DNA from: a virus
Direction: 5' to 3' (one strand)
IMG/VR virus record: IMGVR_UViG_3300020394_000244
Location: 1 to 36,896 of that record
DNA: 36,896 nt
The notes below the pieces were generated by a model. The model searched no databases and was not told where the DNA came from. It saw nothing but the letters and a program-made list of their open reading frames with translations. A program made the translations under genes and the position numbers. The first letter of the stretch is position 1. Each line of letters begins with the position of its first letter. Positions 1 to 5,057 of this stretch are shown here, piece by piece.

Positions 1-416
1 ACATGCAACCATATATCGATATGTGTGCCGACTTATTCCCCCAAAAACAACAGGCATTCCAGAGACTAATCGAACAGAAATATGTAGAATGGATGATTAC
101 ATCATTCGTAAGGGGAATTACGCTAGATAATTCTATTATTATTGTTGATGAGTGTCAAAATATGAATGACATGGAGATTAACTCTATCATAACTCGCGTG
201 GGACACAATTCTAAGATTATATTCTGTGGAGACTTCCGCCAAACTGACCTATATAAGAAGGGTGATTTGAGTGGATTGCAGAAATTCATGGTAATTGCTG
301 AGAATATGCCTTCATTTAGGATGTTTGAGTTTAGTGAGGATGATATTGTCCGTTCTGACCTCGTAAAAGAGTACTTAATATCAAGAATCCGCTACGAAGA
401 GGAATATGGGACTTGA
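1..416 (+). CDS. phoH: PhoH-like P-loop ATPase, C-terminal part
   Basis: This is the C-terminal ~137 residues of a PhoH-family ATPase, cut by the left edge of the window; the first Met in frame is internal, not the start. The Walker B region reads IIIVDECQN (about residues 44-52), followed by the family blocks ITRVGHNSKIIFCGDFRQTD and DDIVRSDLVKEYL, which match PhoH proteins of T4-like marine phages. The Walker A loop must lie upstream of the window. Phage PhoH proteins are common in marine myoviruses and often treated as auxiliary metabolic genes, but their biochemical role is unsettled; they are predicted RNA- or nucleotide-dependent ATPases. Its stop codon (TGA, 414-416) lies inside the -35 box of the next promoter, so the downstream gene has its own transcription start. 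Confidence 0.9.
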   Translation, partial: MQPYIDMCADLFPQKQQAFQRLIEQKYVEWMITSFVRGITLDNSIIIVDECQNMNDMEINSIITRVGHNSKIIFCGDFRQTDLYKKGDLSGLQKFMVIAENMPSFRMFEFSEDDIVRSDLVKEYLISRIRYEEEYGT

Positions 417-441
417 CATTTGCTTCAAAGGCTAGTATAAT
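413..441 (+). promoter_or_regulatory. sigma70-type promoter, exact consensus, for the nuclease gene
   Basis: TTGACA at 413-418 and TATAAT at 436-441 are separated by 17 bases, an exact match to the bacterial housekeeping promoter consensus. Transcription would start near 448, giving a leader of about 22 bases before the ATG at 470. The -35 box overlaps the phoH stop codon. A promoter this strong and host-like suggests early expression. Confidence 0.85.
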
Positions 442-469
442 GGTCACATAATTATAGGATTTTTACATA

Positions 470-1129
470 ATGTTTACACATATTGACAAAAAACATGATT
501 TTCCCCAGTTAATGAGGGAGAATTTTGAAGGAAAGAGGACATATGTAACGGAAAATGGTGATAGATACCCTTCTATCACCACCGTTCTTGGATATAAGAT
601 AAAACCCGCCATAAAAGCATGGAGAAAGAAGGTAGGAGAACAGACAGCGAACAAAATATCGCGTCAATCATCTGTTCGGGGAACCAAAATTCACGGTGTT
701 TGTGAGGATTATCTTAATAATAAGGAACTTGATACTGAAATGTTGTCCTTTGTAGAGGAAGATATGTTCGATAACATGCGCCTCTACCTTGATAAGATAG
801 ATAATATACACGCGATTGAACAATTTTTGTACAGCGACCACCTAAGACTCGCTGGACAGGCGGATTGTATCGCTGAGTTTGAGGGAAAATTGTCTATTAT
901 TGACTTTAAGACCTCTGCTAAACCAAAAACCAAGTCATATATAAAGAACTATTTTGCTCAATGTGCTGGTTATGCCATCATGTTTGAGGAAAGAACAGGA
1001 ATACCCATTACAAATTCAGTAATTATCATTGGTGTAGCGAATGAAGAACCACAATTATTCATAGAACATCGTGATAATTACACAGAATATCTGCTAGAAT
1101 GTCGAGATTTGTACGAAAATAACGCTTGA
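470..1129 (+). CDS. PD-(D/E)XK nuclease, RecB/Cas4/MGME1-like
   Basis: A 219-residue protein with the layout of a PD-(D/E)XK exonuclease. Visible motifs are a conserved His in RGTKIHG (H75), GQAD (D132), the IIDFKTS motif with D145 and K147, and a following YFAQCAGYA segment corresponding to motif IV (Q164). This pattern is typical of phage single-strand-acting exonucleases related to RecB C-terminal, Cas4 and MGME1 domains. I see no cysteine cluster that would indicate a Cas4 iron-sulfur site. It probably acts in recombination, replication fork processing or host DNA degradation. It has its own consensus promoter, the only gene between phoH and the tmRNA, and a weak ribosome-binding site (AGGA about 9 bases before ATG). 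The exact substrate cannot be read from sequence. Confidence 0.8.
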   Translation: MFTHIDKKHDFPQLMRENFEGKRTYVTENGDRYPSITTVLGYKIKPAIKAWRKKVGEQTANKISRQSSVRGTKIHGVCEDYLNNKELDTEMLSFVEEDMFDNMRLYLDKIDNIHAIEQFLYSDHLRLAGQADCIAEFEGKLSIIDFKTSAKPKTKSYIKNYFAQCAGYAIMFEERTGIPITNSVIIIGVANEEPQLFIEHRDNYTEYLLECRDLYENNA

Positions 1130-1154
1130 CTTTTGGCCTGTGATTTGGTATTAT
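1126..1154 (+). promoter_or_regulatory. sigma70-type promoter of the tmRNA gene
   Basis: TTGACT (1126-1131), a 17-base spacer and TATTAT (1149-1154) form a near-consensus housekeeping promoter. The -35 box overlaps the stop codon of the nuclease gene. Predicted start is near 1161, just upstream of the acceptor piece of the tmRNA. The same region also contains TATAAATA (1152-1159), the T4 late promoter sequence, so the RNA could be made both early and late. Confidence 0.8.
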
Positions 1155-1159
1155 AAATA
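1152..1159 (+). promoter_or_regulatory. T4-type late promoter TATAAATA overlapping the tmRNA -10 box
   Basis: Exact TATAAATA. It overlaps the sigma70 -10 hexamer of the tmRNA promoter by three bases. If used by gp55/gp33-modified polymerase, transcription would start about six bases after it (near 1165), still upstream of the tmRNA acceptor piece. Confidence 0.5.
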
Positions 1160-1160
1160 A

Positions 1161-1426
1161 ATTAACTCGATGAAACAAATTGAACGGTTAACAGGACGGG
1201 GGTGCAAATCCCCCCGCCTCCACCAATCAATCCTTATAGACTCGACTAAGGGGGCGAATAGGATCGACTGGAACTTATTAGGGGAGTGGAGAGTTCGGTG
1301 TCGGAGCTACCGTAAGTGCGACAAAACTATAAACGCAGAAGATAATACTGCTTATGAGGGATACGCTTTAGCGGCGTAGTCTGCTCGGGGTTCGGGGACG
1401 CCTATCAACAGAAGTCCCCATTTTTA
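1161..1426 (+). ncRNA. ssrA: circularly permuted (two-piece) tmRNA
   Basis: tmRNA rescues stalled ribosomes: an Ala-charged tRNA-like end plus a short tag reading frame. The 3' acceptor piece comes first: GGAC, a T arm GGGGG-TGCAAAT-CCCCC (around 1198-1214), then CGCCTCC (1215-1221), A and encoded CCA (1223-1225). After a 24-base spacer (1226-1249) the coding piece starts with GGGGGCG (1250-1256), which pairs with CGCCTCC in seven pairs, including the G3-U wobble that is the alanine identity element. A D-loop-like GGATCGACTGG follows. An H-type pseudoknot (CGGT 1296-1299 with ACCG 1309-1312; GTCG 1300-1303 with CGAC 1319-1322) ends 12 bases before the resume codon GCA (1335). The tag is AEDNTAYEGYALAA, stop TAG at 1377-1379. 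The tag resembles alphaproteobacterial tags. The 5' limit of the acceptor piece and helix P2 were not resolved; outer limits are approximate. Confidence 0.92.
1394..1426 (+). terminator. hairpin plus T-run ending the tmRNA
   Basis: GGGGAC (1394-1399) pairs with GTCCCC (1414-1419) around a 14-base loop and is followed by ATTTTTAT. It may be the terminal stem of the tmRNA coding piece, a rho-independent terminator, or both. The loop is long for a terminator. Confidence 0.5.
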
Positions 1427-1449
1427 TCTCATAAGAGAAGGAGGAAGAT

Positions 1450-1560
1450 ATGTGGTTAATTACAGGACTTATTATCGGAGTCGTAGTTGGAGCATGGATT
1501 AAAGACCGAAAATCTTGGTTAGATTTTCTTGACACTACATTTGACAAGCTGCCGTTTTAA
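1450..1560 (+). CDS. small single-span membrane peptide (36 residues)
   Basis: A short open frame starts at ATG 1450 behind a strong Shine-Dalgarno (AGGAGGAAG about 3-11 bases upstream) and ends at TAA 1558-1560. It begins MWLITGLIIGVVVGAWIKDR: a hydrophobic stretch of about 16 residues followed by charged residues, then a soluble tail ending DKLPF. It is a plausible inner-membrane peptide. It sits 17 bases before a SleB-type cell-wall hydrolase, so a role in lysis (small holin or lysis regulator) is possible, but nothing in the sequence proves this; holins with one span exist but are usually longer. The quality of the ribosome-binding site and the clean membrane segment are the reasons for calling it a gene. 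Confidence 0.65.
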   Translation: MWLITGLIIGVVVGAWIKDRKSWLDFLDTTFDKLPF

Positions 1561-1577
1561 CAAACTAACACTTTCAA

Positions 1578-2129
1578 ATGTACAGTTGGTTTTTAACCGC
1601 CGTGGTTGCAGTGTCATTATGTATGATTCCTGTACCCGCCTCGGACTATATAATTGAAGACAGGGATATCCGCCATTATGACCCAGTAAAGGTCATTGAT
1701 AAACAGGAAATTGCTTGTCTTGCAGTTAACATTTATCATGAAGCAAGGGGCGAAAGCAAAGATGGACAAATCGCAGTTGCTTTCGTAACCTTGAATCGTG
1801 TTAAAAATAACTCATATCCAGACACAATTTGTGGTGTTGTTTATCAAGGATACCACAAACCGTCTTGGAGAGATGAAACAAAGATGGTTCCAATCAGGCA
1901 CCGTTGCCAATTTAGTTGGTACTGTGATGGTAAACCCGACATGGTACTAGATTTCGACATATACGAAGAAATCATAGAATTGGCAATTGATGTAATGGTT
2001 AATAGATACGAAGATAATACAGAGGGAAGTTTGTTTTATCACGCGGATTATGTGGAACCACACTGGGCGCAACACATGGCGAAAACAGTAAAGATAGATA
2101 ATCATATTTTTTATACCGCGAGTTATTGA
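1578..2129 (+). CDS. SleB-type cell-wall hydrolase, probable endolysin
   Basis: A 183-residue protein with the Hydrolase_2/SleB fold signature: EIACLAVNIYHEARGES (catalytic Glu likely E55), VAFVTLNRV, ICGVVYQ and the QFSWYCDG motif. SleB-type enzymes cleave peptidoglycan glycan strands as lytic transglycosylases. The N terminus (residues 3-20, WFLTAVVAVSLCMIPVPA) is a hydrophobic segment followed by small residues, which looks like a signal peptide or signal-arrest-release anchor, so export could be holin independent. The catalytic domain fills residues ~44-180. It has no obvious Shine-Dalgarno. As the gp5 homologue in this window lacks the T4 lysozyme domain, this is the only recognisable murein hydrolase here. 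Its TGA overlaps the ATG of the epimerase gene. Confidence 0.82.
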   Translation: MYSWFLTAVVAVSLCMIPVPASDYIIEDRDIRHYDPVKVIDKQEIACLAVNIYHEARGESKDGQIAVAFVTLNRVKNNSYPDTICGVVYQGYHKPSWRDETKMVPIRHRCQFSWYCDGKPDMVLDFDIYEEIIELAIDVMVNRYEDNTEGSLFYHADYVEPHWAQHMAKTVKIDNHIFYTASY

Positions 2130-3046
2130 TGTCGAAAGTTCATAATTTTATCGTTACAGGCGGATGTGGATTTATAGGTTCACATCTCGTAGAGGCATTA
2201 GTCTTACACGGACAAAATGTTCTTGTAATTGATGATATGAGAACTGGCAAATATAAACTCAAAAGTAATCAAGTTGAATATCTACATCAAGATGTTGCAT
2301 CCGCAATCCCAGTAGGGAAGTTTGATGCGATATTTCACCTAGCCGCCACGCCTAGAATTAGGTTATCTCAGAAAGACCCATTTGGGACTATCACAAATAA
2401 CTTTAATTCAACTATGGTTGTTGCCGAGTATGCACGAAGAGAACGAATTCCTTTGTTTTTCGCTGCCTCTTCTAGTACTCGGTTTGTTCATCACCAAGAA
2501 AACCCTTATACTTTTTCTAAGTGTGTAAATGAAGAAGTCTTACAACTCTATCACAAGGAATTTGGTTTAGAATACCATAATCTATATTTCTACAATGTAT
2601 ATGGCCCGCGAGAAGCTGACTACGGAGAATATAGTACAGTAGTTCGAGCATTTAAAAAATGCGTGGAGAATAATGAACCTTTAAGAATTTTCGGTAGTGG
2701 TAGAAAACAGAGAGACTTTACTCATATACATGATGTCATTGATGGCATACTTCAATTGTTAACTACAAAGAATAAACCAAAGAATGTACATCTAGGCACT
2801 GGTAATCCAGTGAGTATAATGGATATTGCAAAAGCATTTGACCATGATTTTATTCACGAATTCGATAAGAAGGGTGAGGCAGAAATAACTGAGTGTGAAA
2901 AACCTTACATTGATGCTCAGTATGATGTTATTGGATATATCAAAAAATGGAAAAGTGATTTTGAAGAAGAACGAATATTACATAATGTAAACAAGGATTT
3001 AAGAAAAGTGGAAGAAAAATATGCCAAAATTGATAGTGGACAATGA
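2129..3046 (+). CDS. NAD-dependent nucleotide-sugar epimerase/dehydratase (extended SDR)
   Basis: A 305-residue extended short-chain dehydrogenase. The Rossmann motif TGGCGFIGSH (residues ~10-19) binds NAD(P), D36-D37 follow strand beta2, HLAATPR marks the loop after beta4, the catalytic pair is Y127-xxx-K131 in NPYTFSK, and NVYGPRE and QRDFTHIHDV are family blocks of UDP-glucose 4-epimerase/dTDP-glucose dehydratase relatives. The substrate cannot be read from sequence. I choose ATG 2129 (overlapping the hydrolase stop TGA at 2127-2129) over the upstream TTG 2126; there is no clear Shine-Dalgarno, so translational coupling is likely. The last 26 bases overlap the next gene. Phage sugar enzymes of this type are usually linked to modification of the cell surface or of glycosylated virion or DNA components; a glycosyltransferase at 36122 could be a partner. 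Confidence 0.87.
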   Translation: MSKVHNFIVTGGCGFIGSHLVEALVLHGQNVLVIDDMRTGKYKLKSNQVEYLHQDVASAIPVGKFDAIFHLAATPRIRLSQKDPFGTITNNFNSTMVVAEYARRERIPLFFAASSSTRFVHHQENPYTFSKCVNEEVLQLYHKEFGLEYHNLYFYNVYGPREADYGEYSTVVRAFKKCVENNEPLRIFGSGRKQRDFTHIHDVIDGILQLLTTKNKPKNVHLGTGNPVSIMDIAKAFDHDFIHEFDKKGEAEITECEKPYIDAQYDVIGYIKKWKSDFEEERILHNVNKDLRKVEEKYAKIDSGQ

Positions 3047-3308
3047 CAAACAAGAAGAAAAGGTTAGTGATGTATTTATGGTCACTAAAGAATTTCACAC
3101 ATCAGCTGAGTTCTCACAACACATAGAAAAGAAAGCCGTTCAGGCGGGAAACTATATTGATGTTCTTGTTGAATACTGTGGTAGAAATGAAATCGAAATA
3201 GAGAGTGTTAAGAAATTACTTACAGCATCTCTAAAAGAAAAAATCAAAGCAGAAGCAATTGGACTTAACTTAGTTAAGGGACAGAAGTCTTGTAAGTTAC
3301 CTATATGA
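3021..3308 (+). CDS. 33: late-transcription coactivator gp33
   Basis: A 95-residue protein that matches the shape of gp33 in T4-like marine phages: a variable N terminus, a helical core (FSQHIEKKAVQAGNYIDVLVEYCGRNEIEIESVKKLL in parts) and an ending EAIGLNL...LPI. In T4, gp33 bridges the sliding clamp, the late sigma gp55 and RNA polymerase beta-flap, and is needed for transcription from TATAAATA promoters. Position supports the call: as in T4, genes 33, 59 and 32 are neighbours. The start (ATG 3021) lies inside the epimerase gene with a weak GGAAG upstream; the TGA overlaps the ATG of gene 59 (ATGA). A gene for gp55 is not in this window. Confidence 0.75.
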   Translation: MPKLIVDNDKQEEKVSDVFMVTKEFHTSAEFSQHIEKKAVQAGNYIDVLVEYCGRNEIEIESVKKLLTASLKEKIKAEAIGLNLVKGQKSCKLPI

Positions 3309-3883
3309 TTGAACCCTATGAAGTTTATAAACTGTACCTAGCGATTAAACTTCATTTCACTACTAAGTCATATGATGTAGTGAAGTATAAGGGTAAAGTT
3401 AGAGTAAAACCAGAGACCTTTCGTAAAAGGAAAGACATGGTATCTATAAAGAAACTTGCTAGGGATTATAAACGCGAGGAAATAATAGATTTTTTAGTCG
3501 CAAATTTTGTATCTGGAGAGCGATGGGGTGGATTGTTTGATATACAGGCATCCAAAAGATATGAAGATTGGAAGGCAAAGAAGAATCAGAGAGAATATCT
3601 CTTTCAAAGGGATGTCTCAAAGATACTACTAGAGATGGAAAAGCAAAAAGTTGGCGCTTTTTTTGAAAAAAATGGAAAACAGGGCTTGACTTTTCGTCTG
3701 TACTTTGGTAGAATGATCGAAATTGAAACTCTTGTTATATTAGATAAGATTTTCGATTTTGTAGAAGAAACGGATGATATTTTACTAGAAGATGTTGTAT
3801 TGCTGGTTAAAAAATATCGTCCTTTCATAAAGGTGACTGACTCTATGAGAGAAGTCGCAAAAACGCTTACTCAACCTGTATAA
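3305..3883 (+). CDS. 59: replicative helicase loader gp59
   Basis: 192 residues, close to the 217 of T4 gp59. The N-terminal block EVYKLYLAIKLHFTTKSYDVVKYKGK aligns with T4 gp59 (VYKLYLMIKQHMNGKYDVIKYN) and is followed by an RKRKD segment, matching the RRDK stretch. The all-helical C-terminal part contains the LVILDKIFDFVEE block corresponding to LLDSFLNIID in T4. gp59 loads the gp41 helicase on gp32-coated forks. The gene overlaps gp33 by ATGA at its start, and its stop codon TAA (3881-3883) is embedded in the TATAAATA of the next late promoter. Protein is basic and contains no zinc or nucleotide motif, consistent with a structure-specific DNA binder. Confidence 0.88.
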   Translation: MIEPYEVYKLYLAIKLHFTTKSYDVVKYKGKVRVKPETFRKRKDMVSIKKLARDYKREEIIDFLVANFVSGERWGGLFDIQASKRYEDWKAKKNQREYLFQRDVSKILLEMEKQKVGAFFEKNGKQGLTFRLYFGRMIEIETLVILDKIFDFVEETDDILLEDVVLLVKKYRPFIKVTDSMREVAKTLTQPV

Positions 3884-3886
3884 ATA
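3879..3886 (+). promoter_or_regulatory. T4-type late promoter upstream of the small gene before gp32
   Basis: Exact TATAAATA overlapping the stop codon of gene 59. Predicted start is near 3892, which would place the GGAG Shine-Dalgarno (3887-3890) of the next gene outside the transcript and leave a leader of about seven bases before ATG 3899. Confidence 0.5.
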
Positions 3887-3898
3887 GGAGTGTATATA

Positions 3899-4081
3899 AT
3901 GAGTAGGAAACTACGCCCTCAAGAAGATGAGAAGCGTATGCGGAGAGTACCTAGTGAAGATAAGACTAGGCTTGACAAATACAAACATCTCGTGTATAAT
4001 GAGGAAATGTATGAGTCTGAAGAGTTCTTGGACGATTTAGACAAAAAAAGTAAAATACAACGCAAACATAAACCAATATAA
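3899..4081 (+). CDS. small highly charged protein between genes 59 and 32
   Basis: 60 residues starting MSRKLRPQEDEKRMRRVPSE, rich in Lys, Arg, Glu and Asp, with no hydrophobic segment and no recognisable motif. I choose ATG 3899 rather than the GTG at 3890 because TAGGAG (3885-3890) is spaced eight bases from the ATG. It lies between the helicase loader and the single-strand binding protein in a replication and transcription cluster, so a small accessory role there is plausible, but I do not recognise the family. The gene contains an exact consensus sigma70 promoter (3972-4000) that reads into gene 32, so part of its sequence is under regulatory constraint. Confidence 0.6.
   Translation: MSRKLRPQEDEKRMRRVPSEDKTRLDKYKHLVYNEEMYESEEFLDDLDKKSKIQRKHKPI
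3972..4000 (+). promoter_or_regulatory. sigma70-type promoter, exact consensus, for gene 32
   Basis: TTGACA (3972-3977), 17-base spacer, TATAAT (3995-4000). It lies inside the small upstream gene; transcription would start near 4007, about 90 bases before gp32. It gives gene 32 an independent early promoter. Confidence 0.8.
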
Positions 4082-4098
4082 CGCACAAGGAGAAATAT

Positions 4099-5004
4099 AT
4101 GTCGTTTAATACTATAGAAGAGCTACGCAAGTCGCGTGGCAACTTTGACACCCTTCTTAACCAAGTTGAGAAGATGTCTACAACTACTACTGAGTCTAAT
4201 GACGATGGTAGGGAATGGAAACCAACTGTTGACCAAGCTGGCAATGGGTATGCAGTCATCCGATTTTTGCCCCCAGCAAAAGGTGAAGACCAATATTGGG
4301 CACGACTCTGGACTCATGGTTTTCAAGGGCCTACTGGTAAGTGGTACATCGAAAACTCTCTCACAACACTAGGAAAACAAGACCCTGTTTCAGAACTGAA
4401 CAGCGAATTGTGGAATAGTGGTGTTGAGTCTAACAAAGACATTGCTCGCAAGCAAAAGCGTAGACAGTCTTTTTATTCCAACATTCTTGTTGTGAAAGAC
4501 CCATCCAATCCAGAAAGTGAAGGTAATGTATACCTTTATCGTTATGGTAAAAAAATCTTCGACAAAATTCAAGACTTGTTAAAGCCAGAATTTGAAGATG
4601 AAACACCAGTAAATCCTTTCGATTTCTGGGAAGGCAGAAACTTCAAACTGAAGATTCGTCAAGTTGAGGGATTCCGAAACTATGACAAGTCGGAGTTTGA
4701 GTCTGCACCAACACCAATCGGTGCTGATGAAGAAATTGAGGCAATTTGGGCGAAACAACACTCTCTTGCAGAGATTGTAGACCCATCTAACTTCAAGTCT
4801 TATGAAGACCTTAAATCCAAATTGGATATGGTTCTTCAAGGTGCAAGCAAGGTTCCTACTGCTTCAACTGTTGCAGCCCAGACAGGCGACATTGAAGATG
4901 ACTTGTTTGCGAAACAACATTCTGAAACTACGGTAGTCTCCAATGGTTCAGATAATGATGACGATGCAATGTCGTACTTTGCAAAACTTGCTGACGATAG
5001 TTAA
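4099..5004 (+). CDS. 32: single-stranded DNA-binding protein gp32
   Basis: 301 residues, the same length as T4 gp32. Blocks aligning with T4 gp32 include GYAVIRFLPP (~50-60), WTHGFQGPTGKWYIE, YSNILVVKDPSNPESEGNVYLYRYGKKIFDKI (in two stretches) and the FWEGRNFKLKIRQVEGFRNYD core. The N-terminal ~20 residues form the LAST-type region for cooperative binding, and the C terminus is acidic (DNDDDAM, ADDS), as needed for partner binding. The protein has no cysteine at all, so the zinc site of T4 gp32 is absent. It binds single-stranded DNA and recruits gp59. A strong AAGGAG precedes the ATG. It has its own consensus promoter (3972-4000) and a rho-independent terminator (5026-5057). Confidence 0.95.
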   Translation: MSFNTIEELRKSRGNFDTLLNQVEKMSTTTTESNDDGREWKPTVDQAGNGYAVIRFLPPAKGEDQYWARLWTHGFQGPTGKWYIENSLTTLGKQDPVSELNSELWNSGVESNKDIARKQKRRQSFYSNILVVKDPSNPESEGNVYLYRYGKKIFDKIQDLLKPEFEDETPVNPFDFWEGRNFKLKIRQVEGFRNYDKSEFESAPTPIGADEEIEAIWAKQHSLAEIVDPSNFKSYEDLKSKLDMVLQGASKVPTASTVAAQTGDIEDDLFAKQHSETTVVSNGSDNDDDAMSYFAKLADDS

Positions 5005-5025
5005 TATCTCAGATTAGTTATGCGA

Positions 5026-5057
5026 GGGGCGGCATAAATAGTGTCGCCCCTTTTTTT
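5026..5057 (+). terminator. rho-independent terminator of gene 32
   Basis: GGGGCGGCA (5026-5034) pairs with TGTCGCCCC (5042-5050) in nine pairs with one G-T, with the seven-base loop TAAATAG, followed by seven Ts (5051-5057). The next gene's ATG is the very next base. The loop and stem hold CATAAATA (5033-5040), a late-promoter-like octamer. Confidence 0.88.
5033..5040 (+). promoter_or_regulatory. late-promoter-like CATAAATA in the terminator loop
   Basis: CATAAATA followed by GTG, one base from the TATAAATA consensus. If active, transcription would start near 5046, inside the 3' arm of the terminator, so the transcript would escape the hairpin and have a ~12-base leader before the radical SAM gene at 5058, with no Shine-Dalgarno. 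Confidence 0.45.

Noticed and set aside
1170-1379. 69-codon open frame over the tmRNA locus
   Set aside because: Its last 14 codons are the tmRNA tag frame; the rest runs through acceptor stem, spacer and pseudoknot. No ribosome-binding site at 1170. It is an artefact of the RNA gene.
1528-1575. Two TTGACA hexamers before the hydrolase gene
   Set aside because: No acceptable -10 box at 16-18 bases from either.
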